Origin: Arcuatula senhousia
Lineage: Eukaryota; Mollusca; Bivalvia; Mytilida; Mytilidae
Assembly (NCBI GenBank): GCA_963971305.1
Contig: OZ020305.1
Coordinates: forward strand, 11,317,001-11,381,000
DNA: 64,000 nt
Direction of reading: 5' to 3'
Shown here: piece after piece, positions 26,085 through 35,262 of the stretch
Layout: every line of letters starts with the position of its first letter
How positions within the stretch are numbered: the first letter of the stretch is position 1
Position numbers and translations under genes: made by a program
Notes under the pieces: generated by a model
What the model was told of the DNA's origin: nothing
Databases searched by the model: none
The model's input: only the letters and a program-made list of their open reading frames with translations

Positions 26085-26450
26085 ACAATTGCTGTCTTCA
26101 CTCATTACATTTTACGGTAGACGCCGTGCACTCGTAGACAAATATGGGATTGACATCTCTCAGATGTTGATTTGTCGTAGAGTTTTTTGTCCTCTTTTAC
26201 AGGATCTGACACACTGAATTGGAAATTAGCAGCACGACGGGTGTGATATATCAGGCAGGTACCGCTTACTATCCCATTACGACCTGTGTTCGCGGTGTTG
26301 ATTTCCGTTCTGTTGATTTTGTGTTTTGTGTTATTCGTGTTGTTCATGTCCATGTTTGTCTGTTTTGTCAGTCCTTTCAGACTTTTAGTGCTCAGGTCGT
26401 TGGTGCCTCTTTCCTTCTTGCAACCAGCTGATCGATCGAATTTCTTCATA
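26085..26450 (+). repeat. 3'-end fragment of the reverse-transcriptase element
   Basis: The fragment starts within the last coding codons (TTTTACGGTAGACGC, then GACAAATATGGGATT) and runs through the noncoding tail with ACGACGGGTGTGATATATCA. It is plus-strand and strongly 5'-truncated. Frames on both strands here are by-products. Confidence 0.6.
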
Positions 26451-26454
26451 AGTG

Positions 26455-26900
26455 TATAAGGATGGGGTGGTTCTGATCATAAAACTTCTTCTACGACAAC
26501 AATAGCATAGAAGCAACATCTACTAGCGATGCTATTATTTTTTCGACATTTTCTTTTCCATAAGGAAATACTCTTTGTGTATTGTACAAAACACATTAAC
26601 GAACTCGCAGGGGGGGGGGGCTTGGATTACTGCGATCTTTTTTTTTTAGAATATCCCCTTGATAACCATCGACAAGAATTTAAGCGATCACTTTCATATA
26701 AAACAAGTAAATGGGTACTTAAGCTTGAATAGTGTCATCTTCTTCGCAATGGGAAAACATTTTATCATACCACAATATCAATCATGACATTGTGTCAACA
26801 AAAAGTATTGGCATCTGATGGAAAATTTAGTCCCGTATGTCCAATAGACTATAGATTATAGTCTCTTCTACCCTTTTAAGTACCAGATCGTAACAGCGTG
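26455..26900. repeat. Decayed repeat block D, copy 5
   Basis: This block is related to 7500-7960 through CATTAACGAACTCGCAGG and TTCTTCGCAATGGGAAAACA. A G10 run interrupts it at about 26611-26620. Confidence 0.45.
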
Positions 26901-28203
26901 TCATATTTTTACATGTTTAAATATGAGAGCAAAAAGGTTAACCTTATTTCTTTGTATGTCACACGTTTAGAATTTACAATTAAGACGGACATAAAAATTA
27001 ACTTTTGTGCTGTTGTAAAATTCAAATTTTGAGTTTAAGAACACATCATAGCATCATAGCTACTGATTATCAGTTTATTTCAACATTTCAACATTATAAA
27101 ACCCCTAAGGTTCTTCCTAGTAAAGAAGTAGGTTGGTCATAATTTGGTTTCAAGTTCGGCTATGGTATTATGGTTCTATTCTCTTCATATTTATATAGTG
27201 TTTGGCATATTCAAATTTTGATAGAGCGCCTCTGGTGAGTCTTGAAAAGATGTAACGCGCGTAAGACGTAGCAAAACTTAATGTCTGGAACTTTGTTGCG
27301 ATCTTTTTCAAGGGTGATGTAAATAAAAGATTTAATTTAGTTATGTTGTATAAAGATTAGTTCAAATGCTACCTCTCAGTCGTATTTAAACCAATACAAT
27401 AAATAGGTAGAAAACCAAGGGTCTTATAAACAAAGAAGTAATACCCAAAAAGTTCAAAAGGGGAAGTCATATTAAGCATAAGGGATAATGACCATGTTTG
27501 TTGGAAAAAAAAACACAACTTCGAAAAATGTATACACAGTTCATATCATTGGCCAAGCTTGTGTCAGAGAAGTCTTTTGATTGTTTTTGTGGACCCTTAA
27601 GGGTTAATTTGTTTGTGTTGTATATTCATATCAATATGGTAATTTAAGGTATTCTGAATACAGCTTAAAAGTTGAGACTTCGTACAGCACCGTATAATCG
27701 ATTTTGGTGCAGTTTGGTACATTAAGTGAGCTCGAGCTGTCACAATGCTTTTTAATGGACTTGAGATAGGCTGTTGCTTTTATAGTGACATGTGTGTGTT
27801 TTGTGGTTACAGACACATACACTACGGTGACTTGTTTCCTCTATCAGCATATTGCTTAAATGAATGTGCAATAAAAGGAAACTTTTGTTTCGCACATTGA
27901 CTCCAACAATATATTGAAAGACGGATGCAAGTCCTTGTGCAGAGACAGACTCCAAACACTAACAGATTTGATTTCACAAACAGCAACCAAAGGTGGTCAT
28001 AGATATTTTAGTTTGAACAGAACAAAGGTGTTCGCATGCTTATCACTGATCTTTTGTTTTGTATTTTCGTTTTTATTCCTATGTGATCTTTAGGCTATTT
28101 TAACATCTTAAAATCCGGATAAGAAACACTGTTGACTTTTGCAGCAAAGCCAATTAGACTATAGATTTAAGAGTATTTGACCTCGGTTGGTAATAACAGA
28201 ACC
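26900..28203. other. Noncoding stretch before the ATPase element
   Basis: No gene was recognised. Small minus-strand frames at 27631-27955 have no family resemblance. Confidence 0.35.
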
Positions 28204-28222
28204 GATATGAGTAGTATAGATG
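28204..28222 (+). repeat. Left target duplication and terminal inverted repeat
   Basis: GATATG at 28204-28209 is the target copy. The element begins AGTAGTATAGATG at 28210-28222. The same 13-mer occurs once more, inverted, inside the element at 28439-28451. Confidence 0.8.
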
Positions 28223-28270
28223 CACCGATCATTTATTATTTCTCGGGTGGTGCAGGGTGGTGCGGGCTTT

Positions 28271-28351
28271 TGCGCAGGCGTATGACGTCACATCCGGTTC
28301 CGGTCGGCCATCTTGGATCCCGGCGGCCATCTTGGATCACGTGACTTCCGG
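28271..28351 (+). promoter_or_regulatory. Dense CpG-type promoter block (NRF1, CRE, YY1, E-box, ETS words)
   Basis: Within 81 bases one reads an NRF1-like TGCGCAGGCG (28271), a perfect CRE TGACGTCA (28283), two exact copies of CGGCCATCTTGGATC (28305 and 28324) containing the YY1 word in reverse, a CACGTG E-box (28338) and ACTTCCGG, an ETS word (28344). The block lies about 660 bp upstream of the ATPase start codon. These are the classical motifs of constitutive animal promoters. Binding is inferred from motif identity only. Confidence 0.6.
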
Positions 28352-28438
28352 TTCCGCCCCATGACGCAGTTTCCGGTTTTTGGAAGTTCGTTTTCGCGCG
28401 AAAATTCGAGATATCCGAGAAATTCGAACTGTTCACCA

Positions 28439-28451
28439 CATCTATACTACT
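28439..28451 (-). repeat. Internal inverted copy of the element terminus
   Basis: CATCTATACTACT is the exact reverse complement of the first 13 bases of the element. Together with 28210 it brackets the promoter block in a 242-bp inverted-repeat unit. Confidence 0.75.
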
Positions 28452-28829
28452 ATTTTTTAATAAGTCATAACTTTGTTATTCCTTGTCCGATTTACTTCCG
28501 GTTTGTTGCATTGTCTTGGGTAAGACAATGTCTTTCCGATGATGTCCGTTGTGTTGGTCAGTGGTCATCCGGGGCTTGACCACAAAATGACCAATACCTA
28601 AATTAGGTCCAATATAGGGTTGTTGTATATCATTTGAGAGCTAATGAGGTCTAGAGGCAGATTCTGGGGGTTTAAGGGTGGTTATGGTCAGTGGTCAGTC
28701 AGGACTTGACCCCAAAGTGACCCATTCCAAAAACTAAGGGTGTTAAAGAGCCAAGGACCAATACATAAGGAATATAAGAAGAACTAAGTACGAGACACCA
28801 TAAAGAGCCCATAAAGAAACATACAAAAG

Positions 28830-28945
28830 GGTTAGGGGTTAGGGTTAAAGACAGAAGAGAGTTAGGGTTAGAATAGGGCCAGGGTTAAAAATAGAACAAA
28901 GGAAAGTTAGGGTTAGGGTTAAAAATAGAACAAAACATAGGGTTA
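28830..28945 (+). repeat. TTAGGG-like interstitial repeats, left array
   Basis: Irregular runs of GGGTTAGGGTTA are interspersed with AAAATAGAACAAA-type spacers. The motif is that of mollusc telomeres, but the array is short and imperfect and lies directly before the ATPase gene. Confidence 0.7.
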
Positions 28946-29011
28946 GAGAAAGATATAGGAAATGACAGGTAGAGTTTGAGTCAGTCTTACGTTAGACACC
29001 GAAGAGGAAAC

Positions 29012-29893
29012 ATGGATTGCTTTATTTGTGGGAAAATACTTTCCCGAAAAGACCATGTAAAGAGACACATCGAAACAGTTCACAACAAAGTGAAAAGAAA
29101 CAGAACCATGCCAACTACTTTACCAAGATCTAAATTGATAACACCTCCACTACCCCTGCAAAGGAATGCTGAAACTGATACACCAGTCAACAATAGGAAG
29201 ACAGAACAAGAGCCTTACTTCATTTTACCGACGAGCGATCCCTTTACGTTTAACGTACCCGATGGATTACTCCACGACCATTTCATGCCTTGGGCTCATC
29301 CATTCACCAGCGTCATTACAGGACCTACCGGAAGTGGAAAGTCAGTCTTTGTAAGAAGATTCATCGACAATATACAACACATGACGCTTCCCCAACCCGA
29401 TCGAATATGGTGGTCATACGATGTACAACAGCCCCTATATTCTGGAATGAACAACGTCGAGTTTATCAGAGGACTCCCGGATATCGAGAGCTTGAACCCC
29501 GAAGAGAAACATCTTATCGTCATCGACGACCAGATGGACAACATTACACAAGCCATAGCGGACCTGTTTACCAAATACAGTCACCACAGATCCATTAGTA
29601 TCATGCTGATCGTACAGAACCTGTTTAATAAAAACAAACACCACAGAACCATCAGTCTCAATACCCACTACATGGTCGTATTCAAGAACCCGAGAGACAC
29701 ATCCCAAATCATGACCTTAGGACAACAGATGTTCCCCGGAAGATCCAAGTACTTTCTTGAATCCTACGAAGCCGCAGTCAGGAAACCCCACGGATACATG
29801 TTGATCGACATGAGGCAGGACACCCCGGAAATCTTACGTTTAAGAACTAATATTTTTCCTGGAGAAGAGCAAATAGCAATGGTAGATATGTAA
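29012..29893 (+). CDS. C2H2 zinc-finger / FtsK-HerA (A32-like) DNA-packaging ATPase
   Basis: The 293-residue protein is intact and intronless. Residues 3-24 form a C2H2 finger (C-x2-C-x12-H-x4-H). A basic, proline-rich linker follows, and then the ATPase core: Walker A GPTGSGKS at 104-111, Walker B LIVIDD at 168-173 and a polar VQN at 201-203, as in the sensor strand of the family. Relatives pump or package genomes in Polintons, adintoviruses and other large dsDNA viruses of eukaryotes. I chose the ATG at 29012: a TTG-opened frame begins 12 codons earlier, after a TAG. AATAAA at 29943-29948 can serve as a polyadenylation signal. Its unbroken frame inside decayed DNA suggests recent arrival or selection. 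No companion capsid or integrase gene is present. Confidence 0.85.
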   Translation: MDCFICGKILSRKDHVKRHIETVHNKVKRNRTMPTTLPRSKLITPPLPLQRNAETDTPVNNRKTEQEPYFILPTSDPFTFNVPDGLLHDHFMPWAHPFTSVITGPTGSGKSVFVRRFIDNIQHMTLPQPDRIWWSYDVQQPLYSGMNNVEFIRGLPDIESLNPEEKHLIVIDDQMDNITQAIADLFTKYSHHRSISIMLIVQNLFNKNKHHRTISLNTHYMVVFKNPRDTSQIMTLGQQMFPGRSKYFLESYEAAVRKPHGYMLIDMRQDTPEILRLRTNIFPGEEQIAMVDM

Positions 29894-29942
29894 CCTCCGA
29901 AGATTGCAAATTGGATATAGTTGTACAAGATTGTAGCTTAGC

Positions 29943-29948
29943 AATAAA
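29943..29948 (+). terminator. Polyadenylation signal AATAAA of the ATPase gene
   Basis: An exact AATAAA lies 50 bp after the stop codon, before the C/G-rich tracts. Use of this site is inferred. Confidence 0.5.
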
Positions 29949-30068
29949 ATATTGAAACTGATACTTTCATTGTGGTATTTAGTGTCCTAGCTAAAGAGTA
30001 TTACCCCCCTAAGAACTACCAATTTCAATTCCAATTACGTCCGATTTAAAATGCTGCTTATAAGCAGC

Positions 30069-30285
30069 CCCAATTCCCCCCCCCCCCCCATTTTTAATTT
30101 CCCCCCCCCGAAATTGGGGGGGGGTAAATCCCCCCCCCCCCATTTTACCCTAAAACCCCCATTTTACCCCAAAAACCCCAAAACCCCCATTTTACCCCAA
30201 AAACCCCCCATTTTACCCCAAAATTACCCATTTTACCCCCCCCCGAATGGGGGTAATTCCCCAATTTTAATTGGGGGGGGGGGTT
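30069..30285. repeat. C/G homopolymer tracts with C4ATTTTAC4-like units
   Basis: Long C runs alternate with CCCATTTTACCCCAAAA-type units and G runs, giving palindromes such as CCCCGAAATTGGGG. The tracts are likely length-unstable and difficult to assemble, so exact run lengths are uncertain. Confidence 0.65.
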
Positions 30286-30549
30286 TCACGATACGATTTG
30301 AAAAGGCATCGGACCATAATACAATATCAGATTTTCAAGTGACAATCAGATGACACTAGTAAAAAGGAAGAATACGTAAAATGATAGACATACGGTGAAG
30401 GTAAACACATGAATACTAAGAGAGGGCGAAACAAAAAGTCGCAGGACGATAGGACCATGAAACAGGAGCCCATTAAGGGCGATACAAAAGTCTAAGGACT
30501 AAAAGAGACAGCAGACAAGAGCCCATAAAGGGCGAAACGTACAAAACAA

Positions 30550-30905
30550 AGTGGTTAGGGTTGAGGTTAGGGCTAAGGGTTATGGATAGTCAGGAGAGCC
30601 CATAAAGAGCAATCCAAGGATGAAAAGAGACACCATGAAAACAGAGCCCATAAAGAAACATACAAAGGGGTTATGGTTAGGGTATGAGACAAGAGCCCAT
30701 AAAGGGCAAAATATGCAAATAGGGTTGGGGTAGGGTTGAAAGAGTTAGGGGTAGGGTTAGGGCCAAGGACCATGGTTAGGGTTAGGGCTAGGGGGGTCAT
30801 GGTTAGGGTTATTGTTAAGGGTAAGGATTATATTTAGGTTAAGGATAAGGGTCCTAGATTGAGGTTTGGGGTTAAGGTTATGGTTAAGGGTTAAGGTTTT
30901 TCTAA
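30550..30905 (+). repeat. TTAGGG-like interstitial repeats, middle array
   Basis: Degenerate GGGTTAGGG, GGTTAAGGG and GGTTATGG words cover this stretch, intermixed with GAGCCCATAAAG units. A third array follows at 31440-31490 and 31660-31730. Confidence 0.65.
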
Positions 30906-31093
30906 GGGTGATCATGAACGATTTAACCACTAGACCCTATGGATATTGATATTGTAAAGTTGTAAAATAGAAAGTGTAAATAAAAGTTGTACCTTAACTC
31001 CCGAGTTTTTATTGATAGTGTAAAACAAAGAACTCAAAATACAAAAAGACAAATCAAAATGAGCCCATTGGGGCGAAACAAATAAAAAAACAA

Positions 31094-31200
31094 AGGAGGA
31101 GGAGGAGGAGGAGGAGGAGGAGGAGGAGCAGGAGGAGCAGGAGGGGGAACAGGAGGAGGAGGAGCAGCAGCAGGAGGAGGAGGAGGAGGAGGAGGAGGAA
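31094..31200 (+). repeat. (GGA)n microsatellite with GCA interruptions
   Basis: The GGA triplet is repeated with occasional GCA units. On the minus strand it yields proline-, serine- or leucine-rich open frames depending on phase; none is taken as real. Confidence 0.8.
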
Positions 31201-31888
31201 GACAATGAGTAAAATGAGCAAAAAGAGCAAGGAAAAGAGCAACAAGAGCAAAAGAAAAAGACAAAGGGGGGGGGGGTAGGAAGAAGTAGGGTCAGGAGAG
31301 CCCATAAAGGGCGAAACAATAGTCCATGGACGAAAAGAAACATCATACAAGAGCCCATAAAGGGCGATACAAAAGTCTAAGGACTAAAAGAGACAGCAGA
31401 CAAGAGCCCATAAAGGGCTAATCTTACAAAAGAAAAAGATATAGGGTTAGGGTTGACGTTAGGGCTAATTGTTAGGGTTAGGACTAAAGGTTATGGATAG
31501 AGTCAGTAGAGCCCATAAAGGGTAAAACAAGAGTACAAGGACGAAAAGAGACAGCATACAAGAGCCCATAAAGGGTGAAACTTACAAAGAAAAAGGTGTT
31601 AGGGGAAAGGTGTGAGACAAGAGCCCATAAAGGACGAAATATAAAAAAACCCAAAAGGGTTAGGGGTAGGTTTGGGGTAAGGGTTAGGGTTAGGAGTTAG
31701 GGTTAGGGCTAAGGGTTAGGGGTAAGATTAGAAATCATCGTTCCGCATGACTGCACATGACTTTACTGCTAGAGGTTTGGAGGTGACAGGTGTCGCCAAG
31801 ATCGCCAAGATCACAAAGAAGATTTAACATGGGAGTCTATGGGCATGAGCTCGGGGTCATCGGGGGTCAAACTGTTCTAGAGTGGCCC

Positions 31889-31905
31889 ATTATACTACTG
31901 ATATG
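31889..31905 (-). repeat. Right terminal inverted repeat and target duplication
   Basis: The element ends ATTATACTACT at 31899 and is followed by GATATG at 31900-31905. This matches the left flank exactly. Confidence 0.8.
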
Positions 31906-32995
31906 ACGAAGCACGGTCAGGGGTTTATTTCAATTAGATTATTTGAATGGCTTATAATACATGATGATCACGTATGTTCTAGGATTACTGTGATCTCCTT
32001 TAATAGAAGCCATGCCAGGAACAGGGGAAGCCGTCTACTGCCAAACAAACAAGATAATTGGGGTCAAATCAAGTAACACACTAACTAAGCACGCAATATA
32101 AGTTTAAAACTTGAGAAAAAACATTAGTCTGTTACATGTATATCTTTGCACGTCGCACATGTCGCAAGTCGATACAATGAAATTAGAAAAACATATATCT
32201 TAAAACAGAAATAAAATAGTTCGTTGTCAATTAAGATCATATTTATCTTTTATCGACCTGATACCTAAACAAAACTTTATTATCGATACTACTGGGCATT
32301 CGGACGGAATTGCAAAATTACACCATCAATGATGTGTAGGATGTTTTAGACATATTTAATTTATATTGTGTAAGCTTTTCTTTAAATTATTAAATTAAAA
32401 TGGATTCAGAGTAAAAATAACAATTAATTTCAAACATGAAGACGTTGTAATTTGATTGATTATAAAACTAAAAACAAACATTGTGTGGACTTTTTGCACT
32501 TGTTATATATACACTATTATTATTGCTGAAAACGCCTCGTCTAAAAAAACTGAAAAAGTGTGTCAAACCCATTAAATCTAAAAGGATGCTTAATATTTAA
32601 CAGCTTTTATACATAAGGGATAATCGCTTTTTTCTCCTTAAAACTAATAATTTAAAATTTGCCATAACAATGATAATATATATTGTAGATTTAAATATCA
32701 ATAAAAATGTAATTTGATATGCATAAAATAAATCTTTTATATGAATTCATGTATTTAAATAAACAATCGCAGGTTTTACCATTCAACATTTAGCAGATTT
32801 TTTTCATTGGTTTTAGTGATAAAAATATATCTTAGAATGATCACGACAGAAACTCATCTGACATCTATTTGTTTAAAATAAGATAACAAAACCTTAAAAC
32901 TGCGGACAGGATGTGTTTTTTTACCTTCTGGGAGTTAAAAATATATTAGTTTAAACATATATATTTACCCTGGATTCGGAAACAAGCTTAATACT
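31906..32995. other. AT-rich noncoding DNA
   Basis: No gene or defined repeat was recognised in this stretch, which is very AT-rich from about 32330 to 32980. Confidence 0.4.
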
Positions 32996-33296
32996 TATAT
33001 AAATCCCTCTCCAGCAAGCAGATTGCGAGTGTGGCCTTTGTAGCGGCCCCCATTGAGCCTACTCTTATCGAACTCTACAAAAAGGTTTTTAACGTGCATA
33101 GGGTATTGCTCTCCCATACACGGGACAACCATTTCCGTCCCTTCCGAAGGACTAGCATCGATTCTTGAGACCATCCTCGCAAATGGTGTCAAGAGAGAGT
33201 CGGAAAATTGGTTCATGAAATTTTCACCCCTGACGAGGATCGAACCACGAACATCGGTGTTAGTAGCCCGACGCGTTAACCACTACACCACCGGCA
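32996..33296 (-). repeat. tRNA-derived SINE
   Basis: Read on the minus strand, the element starts GCCGGTGGTGTAGTGGTTAA, giving a Pol III A box near 33277-33292, and carries the B box GGTTCGATCC at 33237-33246. The spacing and text are those of a tRNA head. A roughly 240-bp unrelated body follows to about 32996. It is not a functional tRNA gene, because the acceptor stem cannot close and the sequence runs on. Target duplications were not resolved. Confidence 0.7.
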
Positions 33297-33299
33297 AAA

Positions 33300-33590
33300 A
33301 TATATAGAAGCATTACCAAAAATAATTTGATTCTGATCTACCACCTACAAACCCTTGTTGTCTACACTTATTCAACATCTCATTATCGTCTACCCAAATA
33401 TCGTTTTTCAAGCATACTACCTCTTTTTTAAAATGTTTAATGCCAATTCAAGTAAATTGTTACCATTTCCAGTGTTATAAATAAAAACACATTTTTTTCA
33501 AATGATACAAAACATAGTCGTATGTTAGATGGGTACATAAAAATCTAATAAGTTGACTTCAAGTCACTCGACTTATCAACTTGCATACCG
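33300..33590. other. AT-rich noncoding spacer
   Basis: This stretch lies between the SINE and the retroelement cluster. No feature was recognised. Confidence 0.35.
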
Positions 33591-33594
33591 TGAT

Positions 33595-34712
33595 AGTTTG
33601 TGGCAATTAATGATGACATTCCATCCCTGTATTGGATTCCTAAATTACATAAAAATCCATACCAACAGAACTTTACTGCAGGTTCATCCATATGTACCAC
33701 TATAACTCTTTTAGTTATGTTGACTTCAATACTTACGGCAATAAAATCCAGAAATATTAAGACTGTTATAATTCTAGAAATACATGTAGTATCAAACAAA
33801 TGTGGATCCTGAAGAATTCGAAAGAACTGATGGAGATTCTTAACTCTAAATCAGTTTTATCTTGAAACAGCATCAAAACGTTCCATTTCTCCAAACTTTA
33901 CACATGTATTCCACATAAATAACTGAAATCAAGATTGGCACAACTGATTAAATGCAGTGTCTTGAAAACGAATAGAAAACGCGGGTACAAATATATGGTA
34001 GTCGATTACACCAAGACTTACTTTGTCATTAATGAGTCTAAGAAAAAAGAACAAATTGACAGACGACCAAATAATTGACATGCTCAATTTTCTTACCGAC
34101 AACATATTTGTTCAGTTTGGTGGACGTGTTTTTTTCAGCAAACATAGGGATTCCAATAGGCACTAATTGTGCACTTATGCTTGCTGATTTGTTTCTTCAT
34201 TCATATGAAGCGGACTTCTTACAATCTGTTCTAGACAAAAAAGCTCGTAGACTGGTTCTCTCTTTACCCCCGTTTCCGTTATATTGATAATGTCCTTTCA
34301 TTGAGCAATTCTCGATTTGGCGACTATCTACATCTTATATTTCCTGAAGAACTTGAGATAAAGGACATAAAGGATTTTAAGTCGTCTGTTTCATATCAAA
34401 TCTTTATCTCGAAATAAACTCTCAGGGAAAACTTTCAACAAACTCTATGACAAACGTGATGATTTCAACTTTCTACTTCTCAACTTTCCCATCGTGTGTA
34501 GCAACATTACGTCCGCACCAGCTTTATATAATATTTACATATCACAATTGATTCGTTTCTTCAGAGCTTGCAGTAATTGCTTCGATTTCCTTGGCAGACC
34601 GTCACATTTGACACAAAAATGCTAGCACAAGATTGTGTTACTCCCCAGTTGCTGTTTTGAAATTTGAAATTTTACGGTAGGCATCACGCACTCAGACAAA
34701 TATGGGATTTCT
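33595..34712 (+). mobile_element. Reverse-transcriptase element, broken copy (first of a head-to-tail series)
   Basis: The copy carries YWIPKLHKNPY (33600-33812 frame), then GIPIGTNCALMLADLFLHS (34075-34287 frame), a degraded catalytic motif just after 34280 (YIDN instead of YIDD), and a C-terminal part disrupted by frameshifts and stops. The end near 34712 jumps directly into an internal position of a second copy. It cannot make an active enzyme. Confidence 0.65.
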
Positions 34713-35262
34713 ATCTTTCCCTTGTTGTGTAGCAACATTCCGTCCGCTCCAGCTTATGGAGTTTACGTATCTCAATTGATTCGTTACTCCAGAGCGTGCG
34801 GGACTTACATCGATTTCCTTAGCAGAGCGACACGTCTGACGCAAAAATTGCTCACACAGGGTTATGTTGCTCCTCGGTTGCTGTCTTCACTCAAGAAATT
34901 TTACGGAAGACATCATGCGCTTATAGACAAATATGGGATTTCGATCTCTCAGATGAGTGCAGATGTTGGTTTGTCATAGGGTTTTGTTTTGTCTTCCTTT
35001 ACCGGATTTGACACGCTGAATGGACTATTGGCAACACGACGGGTGTGCTATAGCAAGCAGGAACTGATTACTCTGCCGGAGCACCTGGGTTCACTCTTGT
35101 TTCGACTGGAGTTCGTGTTGTTGATTGATATGCAGTTATTTTTTGTTTCCATGTTTTACATGTTGTCTGCTTTGGTCCCGTTCTTGTTGGTGTTTACTGG
35201 TTTTGTCTCTGCCCTTTCGGACTTTTGACATTCGGATACCCCATTGGTACCTCTGCTTCTTT
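34713..35262 (+). mobile_element. Reverse-transcriptase element, 5'-truncated second copy with full 3' tail
   Basis: The last 85 codons of the reverse-transcriptase C-terminal region are open (34722-34979) and closely match 53616-53870. They are followed by the complete noncoding tail (CCGGATTTGACACGCTGAAT, then ACGACGGGTGTGCTATAGCA) ending near TGGTACCTCTGCTTC at 35260. This tail is the reference used for all tail fragments in this list. Confidence 0.7.

Larger units (their letters stand above)
30465..31640 (+). repeat. Array of GAGCCCATAAAGGGCGAAA units
   Basis: About a dozen copies or variants occur (near 30465, 30519, 30596, 30645, 30690, 31060, 31298, 31350, 31404, 31509, 31559, 31620), with one more upstream of the gene at 28804. 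Each can fold as GCCC-ATAAA-GGGC. A variant at 31060 reads GCCC-ATTG-GGGC and keeps the pairing. Units are joined by AAAAGAGACAGCA(G/T)ACAAG-like spacers. The reverse strand is open in places, but composition follows the repeat, so no protein is called. Confidence 0.75.
28210..31899 (+). mobile_element. Compact Polinton/PLV-like element carrying one packaging ATPase
   Basis: The boundaries are seen directly. GATATG (28204-28209) is followed by AGTAGTATAGATGCACC, and the far end reads GGCCCATTATACTACT followed by GATATG (31900-31905). This gives a perfect 6-bp target duplication and terminal inverted repeats with 9 identical bases, extending to about 14 of 17 with one gap. The 3690-bp element holds one gene (29012-29893), a host-like promoter block, TTAGGG-like arrays, a GCCCATAAAGGGC array, G/C homopolymers and a GGA tract. 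A 6-bp duplication and AG termini are known for Polintons/Mavericks, but their terminal repeats are usually far longer. There is no integrase, polymerase, protease or capsid gene, so it is presumably mobilised in trans. Confidence 0.8.

Noticed and set aside
28236..28439. Minus-strand frame across the promoter block
   Set aside because: It has no conserved motif and overlaps dense regulatory words and the internal inverted terminus.
28976..29011. Longer ATPase start 12 codons upstream of the ATG
   Set aside because: The frame opens at TTG right after an in-frame TAG. The ATG at 29012 directly precedes the zinc finger and is the natural start.
30573..30800. Minus-strand frame over the TTAGGG-like array
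   Set aside because: Its residues follow the repeat words (PNP, LTLT, LWAL) and no domain is visible.
30930..31358. Serine-, proline- and leucine-rich minus-strand proteins
   Set aside because: They are three phases of the GGA tract and the GCCCATAAAGGGC array, with composition dictated by the repeat.
28830..31735. A true chromosome end
   Set aside because: The TTAGGG tracts are short and degenerate and are enclosed by ordinary sequence and element ends on both sides.
33237..33296. Functional tRNA gene
   Set aside because: A and B boxes are present, but the acceptor stem does not close and a SINE body follows.
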